From Spirometra erinaceieuropaei (taxonomy: Eukaryota; Platyhelminthes; Cestoda; Diphyllobothriidea; Diphyllobothriidae): 64,000 nt of DNA. The stretch spans positions 245,042 to 309,041 of the forward strand of contig CACRXP010000395.1 of NCBI GenBank assembly GCA_902702965.1. Reading direction: 5' to 3'. Shown one piece after another: positions 1-10,340 of the stretch. The position numbers and the translations under genes are program-made. The notes beneath the pieces were generated by a model. That model did no database searches. It was not told the DNA's origin and saw nothing but the letters and a program-made list of their open reading frames with translations. Position 1 is the stretch's first letter. Each line of letters begins with the position of its first letter.

Positions 1-859
1 TGCCCATAACGATGTCGTTGTCACACGGTGACCCCACAGTTCATCTAACTCTGTACTTTCTGTTATTCTCATTAGCCTATAAGCGGCTGAACAGGCCTTA
101 ACTGTCTCGACGTTAAGTATGAATCGAGTAGAGGTCCTGCTGACAATTTCTTTGGATCATCGCCGCTAGAGGTTTATTTGGCGTCGTGTTTAACTTACGT
201 TTTCAGCTGTGTGACCGATACTAAACCTCGATTCAAATGCTCGACACATATAATTATTTTACTGATGCGCGATTATACGCACTGGAGACATGCGATTTTT
301 AATGTAGACTGAGCTGGGCCGCTGATGCGGCATCACAGATCAAAAAGTACTTAGAGCTAACTAGACATCTCCTCTAAAGATTAGGTGTCGTCCTCAACCA
401 CGGGATCATGCGTCCCTTACCGACTCGACGGTCACGGTCGTTCTGTTCTTCGTTTGTTATTAGCCGAATTGGTCGGAAAGTAAAATGTCGTATGAAAACA
501 CGCACGCCAATGATAAAGTGGCAAACAACTGAGCGCGTTATGCCCAATTTCTCCATCTAAACGCATTGTCTTCGTCAGTAAACGTGCTCGCTTCCCAATA
601 TTATACAACGTAGTGAGGAAGTGGACGTCCGAAAGCTATAGCATTTCTAGTCAGCTTATAAATGTATCCTGTTGATGCTATTCGTGCGTCTAGAGCATAA
701 TTTTAGTCCCACCTTTACGTTCCATGAATTAGTATTGCTTATGTCATCTCCCAGTTGTTGCCTGACTTGCCCACATAAGAGTCTTTATATGCACTGTCAG
801 CTTTATAAGCCCTTACTATTTCGAGCAGCGGTGTCAGCGGTGGGTTCACGTAATGGTCG
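1..859. other. no recognisable gene
   Basis: Only short open frames on both strands, with no recognisable protein similarity and no convincing paired splice signals. The right end runs into the GC-rich leader of the LINE that follows; the exact junction cannot be fixed without other copies. Confidence 0.5.
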
Positions 860-1590
860 TGGCGGTCGCTCACTTGCTTGCAGGTGAGACTGCACCTAGC
901 GTCCACTTGCTGGCACTCAACTCTCACCTGTGGCTCCCCGTAGCTGGACTCTGCTCAGCGGCCACACCCCGGACACCCGTCTCGACCGGCGGGCTAAACC
1001 AGGTGAGGGGGCCCTGTGCGCTGTGCCGTGTGCACAGGGTTTGCGGATTCCGCTGGATGGAAGGTCGGATGGAACCTTGCGTCGGCACCGTCGTGACGTG
1101 GTTCGTCTCTGCACGCCGCTGGACAGCCGGTGACGGGATGGATCTCCACATCGACATCGCCTTGACGCGCCCACCTACGCCGTCGGAGGCCGCGGCTTAC
1201 GGCGAATTCGAGTCGCTCTCCACTACAACCTGAAGTCGTGGTCCCATAGTGCAGTTCGGCCGTGCCACAACGGCACATGGCAGCCCTATTCAGGGATGGC
1301 ACTGCCAGCCTCCGCGAGGGGAAGGGCCTAGAAAAGGTGGCCTAAGCATTGCTGGGTACCACGCCGTCTCCAGGCTAGCCAGGGCCGCAGACGTCTTATC
1401 ATGGTCGAAACAATCAAAATCGAAACAGCAACAATACCAATAACAACAACAACAACCATACTCATTCTCCTCATCCTACCTCTTCTTCCTCTTCCTCTGC
1501 CTATTCTTCTGCCTATTCTTCTCCTCCGTCACCTTCTTCTCCATCTCCTTCCCGTCGCCCCACTCGCTGTCACCAGACTGGCAGGGTGCC

Positions 1591-2393
1591 CCGCTCACTC
1601 TGGCAGCCTGGAATGTTCGTTCCCTTTTAGACAATCCGAGGAGCAACCGACCGGAACGGAGGACGGCGCTAGTGGCACGCGAACTGGCGCGCTACAAGAT
1701 GGACATCGCCGCTCTCAGCGAGACCCGTTTCTCCGAACAAGGCCAACTGGAGGAGGACGGTGCCGGCTACACCTTCTTCTGGAGCGGTCGACCCAGGGCA
1801 GAGCGACGGGACGCGGGTGTCGCCTTCGCCATTCGGAACGACATCGTGGGACGACTGCCCTGTTTGCCGCAGGGCATCAACGATCGCCTGATGAGCCTCC
1901 GTCTGCCTCTCTGGGGAGGCAAATTCGCCACCATCATCAGCGCCTACGCTCCGACGATGACCAACCCCGACGCCGTCAGAGACAAATTCTACGAGGACCT
2001 GCACGCCCTCTTGGCGACTGTGTCGAAGGCGGACACGTTGATTGTCCTTGGTGACTTCAACGCCCGCGTCGGCACAGACCATACTGCCTGGAGGGGAGTG
2101 CTGGGTCCCAGGGTCTCCGCGGCTCCAACGACAACGGCCTACTGCTTCTCCGCACCTGCGCAGAACACTGCCTCATCCTGACGAACACGTTCTTCTGCCT
2201 GCCGGAGCGAGAGAAGGCCACCTGGAGGCATCCTCGGTCGCGCCAGTGGCACCTGCTGGACTATGTCCTCGTCCGGAGGCGAGATCAGCAGGACGTGCTG
2301 GTGACGAAGGCGATCGCGGATGCTGACGGGTGGACCGACCATCGCCTCGTCATCTCGAAGATGAGTATTCGCCTACAGCCTCGCAGGAGACCA
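1591..2393 (+). pseudogene. APE-like endonuclease domain of the LINE, broken by one frameshift
   Basis: This domain nicks target DNA to prime reverse transcription. The frame opens with the typical [16 protein letters not shown] start (about 1600), then [12 protein letters not shown], the [11 protein letters not shown] block, and LGDFNARVG carrying the catalytic Asp/Asn pair (about 2046-2075). Just after it, around 2100-2115, the reading shifts by one base: downstream residues ([13 protein letters not shown], then [11 protein letters not shown] and the closing [10 protein letters not shown] with the catalytic His) are in the frame of the following RT. No ATG is evident; the upstream sequence is a Ser/Pro/Leu-coding low-complexity stretch. 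The frameshift could be a real mutation or an assembly error; correcting a single base would fuse the endonuclease to the RT. Confidence 0.85.
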
Positions 2394-5138
2394 CAAGGTA
2401 AGCGATCCCCAGGTAAGCTGAATGTTGCCTTGTTGTCTTTGCCCGCTCACCATCCTCATTTCAGCAATGAGCTAGCTCAAAGGCTAGACAACCTTCCTAT
2501 CGCTGCCGCCGCCGACGACCCCGCCACTGCCGAGAACGCCTCCGTGGAGAACCGCTGGTGTCAACTGCGAGACACGGTCCAGTTGACGGCGCTCGCCGTC
2601 CTCGGTCGCGCTCCCCGCCAACACCAGAACTGGTTCGACGGCAACGACGCCGCCATCAGAAATCTGCTTGCTGAGAAGAACCGCCTACACAAAGCCTACG
2701 TAGATCACCCCACTGATGCCACCAAAGCTGCCTTCTACCGCAGTCGTCGCCAACTTCAGCAACGACTGCGCGAGATGCAGGACGCCTGGACTGCTCGCAA
2801 AGCTGAGGAGATCCGAGGCTACGCGGACCGCAACGAGTGGAAGAACTTCTTCTCTGCGATCAAAGCTGTCTACGGTCCGCCGACGAAGGGCACCGCTCCT
2901 CTCCTCAGCGCCGACGGCAACACTCTCCTGACTGAGAAGACACAAATCCTACAGCGATGGGCCGAGCATTTCCGAGGCGTCCTCAACCGCCCTTCCGTCA
3001 TCTCCGACGCCGCCATCGAGTGTTTGCCGCAAGTGGAGACTAACGCGGACCTCGACCTCCCGCCATCTCTCCAGGAAACGATCAGGGCCGTGCAGCAGCT
3101 CTCTAGCGGGAAAGCACCCGGATCGAACGCAACCCCTGCTGAGGTCTACAAGCACGGATGTCCCCAACTCATGGATCACCTGACTGCGCTCTTCCAGGAG
3201 ATGTGGCGTCAAGGTGAAGTCCCGCAAGATTTCAAAGACGCAACCATCGTGCATCTCTACAAGCGCAAAGGGAATCGCCAAGTCTGCGACAATCACCGCG
3301 GCATCTCCCTGCTGAACATCGCCGGGAAGATCTTCGTCCGCATCTTTCTCAACCGCCTCAATAACCATCTGGAACAGGGCCTTCTGCCGGAAAGCCAATG
3401 CGGCTTCCGTCGTCATCGTGGGACCACGGATATGATCTTCGCCGCCCGCCAACTTCAGGAGAAGTGTCAGGAGATGCGAACCCACCTGTACTCTACCTTC
3501 GTGGACCTGACGAAAGCCTTCGACACGGTGAATCGTGAAGGACTGTGGGAGATCATGCAGAAATTCGGCTGTCCGGAGCGATTCACTCAGATGGTGCGTC
3601 AGCTGCACGACGGTATGATGGCGCGAGTCACGGACAACGGAGCTGTCTCAGAGGCATTCGCAGTGACCAATGGAGTGAAGCAGGGCTGCGTACTGGCGCC
3701 TACCCTCTTCAGTCTTATGTTCTCTGCCATGCTGATGGACGCCTACCGCGACGAACGCCCCGGGATCCGCATCGCCTACAGGACGGACGGTCACCTGCTG
3801 AATCAACGGCGGATGCACTTCCAATCGCGCGTATCCACAACCACCGTTCAAGAACTCCTCTTCGCCGACGACTGCGCCCTAAACACTACCTCGAAAGAGG
3901 AGATGCAACGGAGCATGGACCTGTTCTCCGCCGTCTGCGAGAACTTCGGTCTGGTCATTAACACGCAGAAGACGGTGGTGATGCACCAACCGCCACCCAA
4001 CTCAGCCACAGTCCCCAACGCGCCGCCGCAAATCAGCGTGAACGGAACCCAACTGCAAGTGGTGGAGAACTTCCCGTACCTGGGCAGTACTCTCTCCCGC
4101 AACACCAAGATCGACGACGAAGTCGCCAACAGGATCTCGAAAGCCAGTCAAGCCTTCGGTCGCCTCCAAAGCACAGTGTGGAATCGCCACGGTCTTCAGC
4201 TGAGCACGAAGCTGAAGATGTACAAGGCCGTCATCCTGCCGACACTACTGTATGGAGCGGAGACTTGGACGGTGTACGCAGAGCAGGCACGTCGTCTGAA
4301 CCACTTCTACCTCAGTTGTCTTCGTCGCATCCTGAGGCTAAAGTGGCAGGATCGAATCCCCGCCACTGATGTGCTGGAACGGACGAGAATCCTCAGCATC
4401 TACGCCATACTGAGACAAATTCAGCTGCGCTGGAGCGGCCACCTGGTGCGCATGGACGACGAGCGACTACCCAAACGACTCTTCTACGGAGACGTCGCGA
4501 CGGGTTCTCGCCGTCAAGGAGGCCAGATTCGCCGTTACAAGGATACCCTGAAGTCCTTCCTGAAATGCCTGCAAATCAACCCGACCAACTGGGAGGAGCT
4601 CGCACTCGATCGACCGACCTGGAGGAGGACAGTGAAGACAGGCGCTGCGATCTACGAAGCCAACCACATCGCTGCCGCCAAAGCGAAACGCGAAGCCCGC
4701 AAATCACAACTTCGCCCAGTAAGCAACGCCACCGCACAACCGCTTCCAACGTGTCCTCGATGTCAACGGACATTCCGGGCTCGAATCGGACTTGTTGGAC
4801 ATCTTCGCATCAACTTCGCCACTCGAACGGCACCAACCATCGTCCCCCCGCCTGCCTCTTCCTCCTCCTCTCCGCCGCCAACTAACCCTGACCCACCACT
4901 TCCATCATCCTCCTCCTCCTTCTCCTCCTCCTCCTCCTCCTCTCCCACTGCTCCAACGGCGGCCGCTCAAGCGACTGTCCCGCGCACAGCAACCGACACT
5001 ACCATCACCTCCCCCGACTCCAGGGATGAGGATCAGGACTACACCTGCCCTCACTACGACCGTACCTTCACCTCACACATCGGCCTGGTCGGTCACCTGC
5101 GAATCCATTGCACAGAGCCTGGCGAACCAGTGCGTTAA
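2295..5138 (+). CDS. LINE reverse transcriptase polyprotein, 947 codons
   Basis: Copies element RNA into DNA at the nicked target. Residues 1-35 are the end of the endonuclease domain, so the true start lies upstream and the apparent start codon is an artefact of the frameshift. Residues 36-270 are a linker with Arg/Lys-rich helices. The RT begins with [12 protein letters not shown] (about 271), carries motif [14 protein letters not shown] (Asp 404 and Asp 410), [15 protein letters not shown] (about 459) and the catalytic FADD box (residues 523-526), then the thumb and a conserved [19 protein letters not shown] block. Around residues 850-900 is a Ser/Pro low-complexity spacer between the first two zinc fingers. 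The frame ends at TAA 5136-5138, but the same frame continues open through three more fingers to 5585, so this stop probably truncates a longer protein. Catalytic residues look intact. Confidence 0.9.
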   Translation: MLVTKAIADADGWTDHRLVISKMSIRLQPRRRPQGKRSPGKLNVALLSLPAHHPHFSNELAQRLDNLPIAAAADDPATAENASVENRWCQLRDTVQLTALAVLGRAPRQHQNWFDGNDAAIRNLLAEKNRLHKAYVDHPTDATKAAFYRSRRQLQQRLREMQDAWTARKAEEIRGYADRNEWKNFFSAIKAVYGPPTKGTAPLLSADGNTLLTEKTQILQRWAEHFRGVLNRPSVISDAAIECLPQVETNADLDLPPSLQETIRAVQQLSSGKAPGSNATPAEVYKHGCPQLMDHLTALFQEMWRQGEVPQDFKDATIVHLYKRKGNRQVCDNHRGISLLNIAGKIFVRIFLNRLNNHLEQGLLPESQCGFRRHRGTTDMIFAARQLQEKCQEMRTHLYSTFVDLTKAFDTVNREGLWEIMQKFGCPERFTQMVRQLHDGMMARVTDNGAVSEAFAVTNGVKQGCVLAPTLFSLMFSAMLMDAYRDERPGIRIAYRTDGHLLNQRRMHFQSRVSTTTVQELLFADDCALNTTSKEEMQRSMDLFSAVCENFGLVINTQKTVVMHQPPPNSATVPNAPPQISVNGTQLQVVENFPYLGSTLSRNTKIDDEVANRISKASQAFGRLQSTVWNRHGLQLSTKLKMYKAVILPTLLYGAETWTVYAEQARRLNHFYLSCLRRILRLKWQDRIPATDVLERTRILSIYAILRQIQLRWSGHLVRMDDERLPKRLFYGDVATGSRRQGGQIRRYKDTLKSFLKCLQINPTNWEELALDRPTWRRTVKTGAAIYEANHIAAAKAKREARKSQLRPVSNATAQPLPTCPRCQRTFRARIGLVGHLRINFATRTAPTIVPPPASSSSSPPPTNPDPPLPSSSSSFSSSSSSSPTAPTAAAQATVPRTATDTTITSPDSRDEDQDYTCPHYDRTFTSHIGLVGHLRIHCTEPGEPVR

Positions 5139-5585
5139 GCACCAACCTACACCCACCGCACTCGCCTCCGCTGCCCACACTGCTCTCGCACCTTCAGGCA
5201 TCGCATGGGCCTTTTCGGCCACATGCGCATCCACAAGGGCGGCCTTGACCGCACTCTCGACACACCCACCACATCCAACACATCCACCGTGCACACCCCC
5301 ACCCTCGTTCCATCCGTCCGCGCCACCACCACCACCACCACCGCCTCCTCTGTAGCTGACACTGACACCGCCGACTTCTCATGCCCACACTGTCCACGCA
5401 CATTCACCTCACGCATCGGCCTGGTCGGTCACTTGCGAATCCATCGCACAGAGACTGGCGAACCAGTGCCTGGAGCGCCCACCTATACCCACCAAGCTCG
5501 TCTCAACTGCCCACACTGTCCTCGCACTTTCAGGCATCGCATGGGCCTATTCGGCCACATGCGCATCCACGACGACCTGCGGTAG
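4752..5585 (+). other. C-terminal C2H2 zinc-finger array of the LINE (five fingers, one stop inside)
   Basis: Five units of the pattern C-x2-C-x12-H-x3-H lie in one reading frame. Two alternating finger types are visible: one with the helix [11 protein letters not shown], one with RMGLFGHMRIH. Finger 1 (4752 on) has Asn instead of the last His. Finger 2 (5046 on) has Tyr instead of the second Cys. TAA at 5136 follows finger 2. Fingers 3 (5172), 4 (5382) and 5 (5508) look intact. Linkers are Thr/Pro/Ser-rich, and a TETGEPVPG-like linker follows finger 4. Such fingers usually bind nucleic acid; here they could help choose target DNA or bind element RNA, which is inference. Confidence 0.85.
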
Positions 5586-5844
5586 ACAACCGCCGGCCAC
5601 ACCACACATTCACTCACTCCCTACCTCCTCCACCACCACCATCACCCCACCAGAAATCAACACTCACACACCTCATGCACCCAACTGCCACCTCCCACGC
5701 AAGTGGGAAGTCCGCATCTCGACTCGGTCCCCATGCGGCTTCGGCTGCACGGGTGACTTGAGTCCGAGACTATCCCGACACGTCAAGCGTCGTGGATAGG
5801 AAGGCTGCTGATTGACGCCCGCTCTCGGCTCACGCAGTTCGTCG

Positions 5845-5866
5845 CGTTGTGTGTGTGTGTGTGTGT
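5845..5866 (+). repeat. (GT)n microsatellite in the LINE 3' part
   Basis: Uninterrupted GT dinucleotides inside the non-coding 3' segment of the zinc-finger LINE. Confidence 0.8.
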
Positions 5867-6129
5867 CGTGTGGAGTGGCGGACTGGTGGGCTGAGAACGG
5901 GCTGAAACAGCACCTTCCACGGCACTCTCACGCAAGTGAGAGACACGCCGTTCAACCCCCGTTGTGTGAAATCCTGGTGTTGCGTGTATGGGGGCCAGGT
6001 CGTGCCGTGGCGCGCGCAGTCATGGTCAGTCGACCATGACAGCCACCGCGTCCATTTCCCACTCCAGTCTGCTGACCGGCTCGGACAGCGGCTGGGGTGT
6101 GGGAATGGGAAGAGAGAGTGAGGTCGACG

Positions 6130-6700
6130 ACTCAGCGCACTTTCTCCTCACTATAAACAATCTGACGCGCTTGAAGCTATCACGGTGCGCTAAAAGCCGT
6201 GGCTTGGAAGGTTGCCAACTGACGGGGTATCTTGGACCTCCTCCTTGACCGGAGGCGGTCTGAGAGTCAGGCTGCAATGGCTCCTTTTTAATGTGGCCTT
6301 TATGGCACTCCCATCACAGTGTGGGATCCGAGCCAGGCGTTGGCGGCACGCCCAGGTGCGGCTTCGGCCGTGCCAGCCTCCAAATCTCTCTTGTGTTGGT
6401 GGAAATCCTGGTTATTGTTGTGTGGACCAGGGGGTGTGGTGGAACGCCAAGGTGAGGATCCGTCCGAGCCATCCACCTGCGGTCTCTCTCGTCTCCGGTC
6501 TTCTTGACTCTGTCTTGACACCGGGCTCGGGCGAGGGAGGAGGAGAGAGTGTAGGTAAATGCAGCGCAAGTCTACCGGCACTATAATCCCCTGCGTAAGT
6601 CACCGTCCCTGCTCCCATTGCTGCTGCAACTGTGGGGCACACGGTGGACATCATCGAAACCGATGGTCGAACTGTCAGTGCAACGCAAGCGTCGCTTGAT
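6130..6700 (+). repeat. dispersed repeat alpha, copy 1 (longest)
   Basis: A non-coding family recognised by internal comparison. Landmarks in order: CTATAAAC followed by a GACGCGCTTGAAGCTATCA-like block and GCTAAAAGCC, then GAGAGTCAGGCTGCAATGG, TGTGGCCTTTATGGCAC, CTTGACACCGGG, GGAGGAGGAGAGAGTG, GCGCAAGTCTACC, and an ending GGTGGACATCATCGAAACCG with GATGGTCGAACTG. The same landmarks recur at 12.3, 15.4, 22.8, 24.7, 30.1, 31.4, 45.6, 54.6, 55.2 and 61.6 kb in both orientations. No open frame is shared between copies. The right end abuts the Penelope-like relic. Confidence 0.75.
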
Positions 6701-7412
6701 TGCGTTTGAGACGTTGTCACCCTTAAAAGGTAGACATATTATAACGGGCTTCTTCGGAACGGACTGTTCCGTCAACTTTGGCCGTAAATGGTTGCTTTAC
6801 TTCTGAATGAAGCGTGCAGGATAACCACCATTAAGTAAGGCTTCCTTGATTCGGACAGTTTCTGTATCTATGGTCTCCCTGGAGCAAATATTTCTTGCTC
6901 TTTGAAAAAGAGTATGTACTAGATTGCGTTTCCATTGTATTGGCGCAAAGCTTTTAAAATGTAAGTATTGCCCTTTCCACCTAATCTTGTGGAAGACGGA
7001 GCGTCTTATTAAACTATCATCCTATCTAAACATGAGGACGTCCAGGAAGGGTAACTTGTTAAACTGCTCCATTTCCATTGTAAATTTGATTTTAAGACGC
7101 AGATTATTCATCAGGCAAAGTAGATCGGAGGCGTCTTCCTTGTTGTCAACAATCGTGAATATATCATCCACGTATCTCCTGTTTAATGTTGTCATGTTTA
7201 ATTTTAATGACACCTTTTCTTCTAGGTAACCCATAAAAACGTCGGCGAGGGTTGGCCCGAGTGGACTACCCATTGCGACTCCGTCAATTTGTCTGTAAAG
7301 TTCCCCATTAAACAGAAGTTGAACATCTGTGGTGCAAAGTACCAGCAGATGTCGTAGTAGTTCGGGGGAGAGTCGGGTTTTGGACCCTTGGGCGCATATA
7401 ACATCTTTTCAG
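6680..7412 (-). pseudogene. Penelope-like element reverse transcriptase relic
   Basis: Read on the minus strand, one frame is open from about 7410 down to 7022 and carries the hallmark Penelope RT block: LFNGELYRQIDGVAMGSPLGP followed by TLADVFMGYLE, then YVDDIFTIV with the catalytic Asp pair (about 7159-7174), then FNKLPFLDVL. A TAG stop at 7022-7024 interrupts it. The same frame continues with FHKIRWKGQYLHFKSFAP, NLVHTLFQRARNICS and IKEALLNGGYP to a TAA at 6797-6799. A further conserved piece, VIICLPFKGDNVSNAIKRRL, appears in another frame before homology stops at the alpha repeat. The N-terminal part and the GIY-YIG endonuclease typical of the family are not seen here. Clearly dead. Confidence 0.85.
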
Positions 7413-7832
7413 AGAGATGTGCTCATGTATGATTTATCTCTGTCGGCAGTGTGCGTGTTTAGCATTTGATCAGCTGTTTGTCCCTTCCTTCCTAAAAACG
7501 GCATTAAGCGCCCTTGAGGCAGAAAACGCGTGTTTCCTGAGTTACGTTGGCCGCCATATATTTCCTCCAAAAGGCACATAGGAAGTCATCCTGTATACTA
7601 ATTTCGTAGGAAATTGCTTCCTGAAATTTTGAACTTGAGAGCTAGCTTATTATTTGATTTACCAGTTTACGAACATTTTAAATTGCCTCCAGTTTTTAAC
7701 CTCTTATCTGGTTCCCGATCCACACGCTATCTAATTCTTTCAAAACAAACCAATACATTTTTTATTGTACCTATATAATGATCTTTTGGACACCCGTATG
7801 CATTGCTATAAACATGAAGCACTTTGTATACC
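7413..7832. other. no gene; left part of a repeat unit
   Basis: No coding signal. The right end (7771-7832: TATATAATG, then a CTTTTGGACACCCGTATGCA-like block and GCACTTTGTATACC) is similar to 9735-9800, so this is the left flank of a repeat that was later split by the insertion at 7833-8150. Confidence 0.5.
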
Positions 7833-8150
7833 TGCCTTGCTCAATTTCCGAGGAAATTAATGCGCGAACTTGGAGTAACTCTTTCGAAACAGGCGTTTTC
7901 AGGCACGGTCCGAAATTTGAAAAGGCCTGTTTCGAAAGAGTTACTCCAAGTTCGCGCATTAATTTCCTCGGAAATTGAGCAAGGCAAGTTGAAACTGGAG
8001 TTCATATACCAGAAAACACACGGGGAAAGCTGGGGGACCCACGGACGAGCCGAACCCCTCGCAGCTGCGTCAGGCAGCGGCACAAGATCGGCGAAACACG
8101 CGTGTCTGGGCTTTTAGCTAATACCTGTGTTGTTAGTACGGTAAATTATT
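7833..8150. mobile_element. 318-bp hairpin-headed insertion with 14-bp target-site duplication
   Basis: The identical 14-mer GCACTTTGTATACC flanks the segment at 7819-7832 and 8151-8164. A related sequence at 9721-9830 shows the same flanks joined without the insertion (GCATTTTGTATACC directly followed by ATTAAGGCGACG), which is an empty-site paralogue. The insertion begins with a perfect 62-bp inverted repeat (7833-7894 against 7925-7986) around a 30-bp loop, followed by about 165 bp of unique, moderately GC-rich sequence. The left arm starts exactly at the duplication. The long duplication suggests target-primed integration, and the hairpin suggests an inverted duplication formed during insertion; both are inference. 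Confidence 0.8.
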
Positions 8151-8324
8151 GCACTTTGTATACCATTTAGGTGACGTTAATGAACATACGAATATTAGCC
8201 TACATGAATAATCCTCTGGACGTTTTAAAACCGAAAAATGCTTTCTTTCAAGCATAGAATTTCAAGGAGTCGTAGCTCGCTGTTGGATATGTGTATGGAA
8301 TTAATCTTTGTCCATCCCTTTCAG

Positions 8325-8452
8325 AAGACTCAGTAAATGTACATAATCATAAAATCAGTCGAAAAACTCCACTGGGTACTCAAGGACTTTTTTGCAACTG
8401 CAGTTTAGACAGATTACCTGAAAGGTACCCAATCAAAAGCCTATGTGCTACC
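8325..8452 (+). CDS. candidate host exon P1, 128 bp
   Basis: Bounded by a strong acceptor (pyrimidine-rich CTTTGTCCATCCCTTTCAG at 8306-8324) and a donor GTAAGTGA at 8453. One frame is open: two bases completing a codon, then 42 codons ending in phase 0, including GLFCNCSLDRLPERYPIKSL. The phase fits the next candidate exon (8997), which starts in phase 0. I do not recognise the protein. Two cysteines in CNC and a basic N-terminal part are the only visible traits. Splice prediction is by eye. Confidence 0.5.
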
Positions 8453-8996
8453 GTAAGTGAATTAACCCGAGATTGTGTGCTTGGAAGTATATCAATACCT
8501 ATGGTCAGTGTCTCATAGGGTTCGGTCCGTACTTTTTAAAGGGGATACAAGTGCGATACAAATATATGCATTCAGTTTTGCTCCATAGGACTTCTATATT
8601 TTGATTTCAGAATACCAATAAATACCCCTGATTTTCAAGAAGCAGCATCCGCTCTTTTGCGGCTAACCACCTCGGTTATGCCCTTTTTATTGATACCATT
8701 TTCTTGGAACTGTGGAACCCGGTAACCGGTAGTAAAATAAAAGATAAGCAGTAGTTGATTTCAAATCAGACTACGGTAAGAGACCCACAGAAACCACGTC
8801 TTAGTGTGTTCACAGTCTACCGTCTTCTTGATTTTGCAAGTTTTCGACCAACAATTCGTCCTGGAGAGAAAAGTTCAGGGACTTAAGTGTTTCAAGTCCA
8901 TATTGTGACACCCTCGAGTTCGCCTGTTACCTGTGTTCTTTAATATAAAATCTAAGTGCTTATCATAAATCCGGAGAGAACTTGGCACAATTGCAG
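8453..8996. other. probable intron between P1 and P2; no other feature
   Basis: Starts GTAAGTGA and ends ACAATTGCAG. AT-rich, with no open frame of note. Confidence 0.4.
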
Positions 8997-9189
8997 GATA
9001 TTAGAGATGGGATAATACCATTGATAAAACAACCCAGTACAAGTATTGCGTCAAGCACAGAGCAACACAGCTCTACGGCAACCTCTCCACTGTTCATATT
9101 TTTGGATAAACATGGTTCATCTGCAATATTGCACATAATTAAATATTATTTAACCCTCCTTAACAGTACCACGAGCGGCGAGGGCAAGG
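8997..9189 (+). CDS. candidate host exon P2, 193 bp
   Basis: Acceptor CACAATTGCAG (to 8996), donor GTATGG at 9190. The frame continues from P1 in phase 0 and runs 64 codons plus one base. Roughly 60 percent of codons begin with a purine, as expected for coding sequence. The peptide has a Ser/Thr/Gln-rich stretch (IASSTEQHSSTATS) followed by a hydrophobic, probably helical segment (SPLFIFLDKHGSSAILHIIK). The frame stays open past the donor to a stop near 9250, so read-through cannot be excluded. Function unknown. Confidence 0.5.
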
Positions 9190-9869
9190 GTATGGTTTAT
9201 GGCCGGGGTTGCTTACTCTGGGGAGCGTTTGTGCCGAGCAAAAAGTGCTGAACATTTAAGAACTTTGTAATATCACAAACTTTAGTCCTCCATATTGTCA
9301 CCAATCCAAAAGGGGCCATCATTCTTACCGTTTAATGATAATAGTAAATAAATTTAACAGCCTTTGAAGGCATTGTCAAAACGGTATTACATTGTCTTAT
9401 TTTTACTCCGATAACTACCTTATAGTATTCTGACCACCCTCACGCAAAAGCCACCGCGAGGTCTTTTTATTTCTTTTTTTAGCACATACAAATAAATATC
9501 GCTGGTTATTTTAGCACAACTGTTCCTCTGAGAAAGTAACCCCTGCCTCCACCGGCCCGATTTTCATGTCACCGTCCGTCATGCAGAAACTAAGGTTCAA
9601 ATTCAGGCCATCTCCTTTTGGTTTAAAAGCATACGAATATTTTAAATCGTTCTCAGTTTTCCCTTTCTTTTTTCGTTTGCAAACTGCACGCTACCTACTT
9701 CTTCTAATGCAAACTCATGAAACTTTTGTATCTATATAAAAGCCTTTCGACACTCCTATACATCGCTGTATGAGGCATTTTGTATACCATTAAGGCGACG
9801 TTAGTAGGGATGCGAGCATTAGACTACAGAATAAGCATTTGACTGCCCCGCCACAGTTACTAACTTCAG
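9190..9869. other. no gene; contains the empty-site paralogue at 9721-9830
   Basis: AT-rich, with no convincing exon. 9721-9830 resembles the flanks of the insertion at 7833-8150 and serves as its unoccupied counterpart. Confidence 0.45.
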
Positions 9870-10340
9870 TCAGATGTGGTTATGTAGTCACACCTGAAGT
9901 AAACAAACCCTAGCCACCTGTAATAGAGGACCGATGGTAATAGGGGTTTATACAGGTGGGGCCGGGGAACGCACAGGCGACGAGATCAAGTAATTGTATG
10001 CAAAAGAAAAGCCATTGGGAATGCGCTGTTGTACTTTGAGTGGTTGAGAGATGGTTGCCCTAACCACTAACCCTAACCCTTAATCGCTGCCCTAAACCCT
10101 AACCCTGAAACATCCAGCGCGAAAGCTAGAAGGAGAAGACAGGCCGAAAGTCAAGAAGGACCATTGGCATTGGGCCGGAAAAGGTGGACGAAACAACAAA
10201 CAAGGCCGCCAATAGAACTCAAACCGCAACGCGCAGCAATACCATGCCAACGTAATCACACCAATTCAAAATAATTAAGTAGGCCAACAGTATTGTGTCC
10301 ATCGGGTGCAGTTGCATAACCGCGTCCTACCCTAACTTCT
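9870..10340 (+). repeat. repeat beta, copy 1, with interstitial telomere-like motifs
   Basis: Begins CAGATGTGGTTATGTAGTCA. It contains GTAATAGGGGTTTATACAGG, GCACAGGCGACGAGATCAAG, CCATTGGGAATGCGCTGTTG and then CCCTAACCACTAACCCTAAC-type hexamers at about 10058-10105. After an insertion of about 150 bp it resumes with AACAGTATTGTGTCCATCGG (10287 on). A second copy at 31733-32010 matches throughout and lacks that insertion. Confidence 0.7.

Larger units (their letters stand above)
860..5830 (+). mobile_element. RTE-like non-LTR retrotransposon (LINE) with C-terminal C2H2 tail, nearly full length
   Basis: Order on the plus strand: a GC-rich leader (about 860-1590), an APE-type endonuclease, reverse transcriptase, a C2H2-type zinc-finger array, then a non-coding 3' part that includes a short GT run. 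Sequence from the finger region and 3' part recurs near 23.9-24.6 kb and, on the minus strand, near 46.6-47.2 kb, so this is a multi-copy family. The GC-rich coding part contrasts with the AT-richer surroundings. Element ends are estimates: I see no clear target-site duplication. Family placement (RTE-like, the group whose endonuclease is often annotated as craniofacial development protein 2-like) is from recognition of motifs, not from a tree. Confidence 0.85.

Noticed and set aside
5845..5866. GT repeat as a regulatory Z-DNA element
   Set aside because: Short and located in a LINE 3' part; nothing supports a regulatory role.
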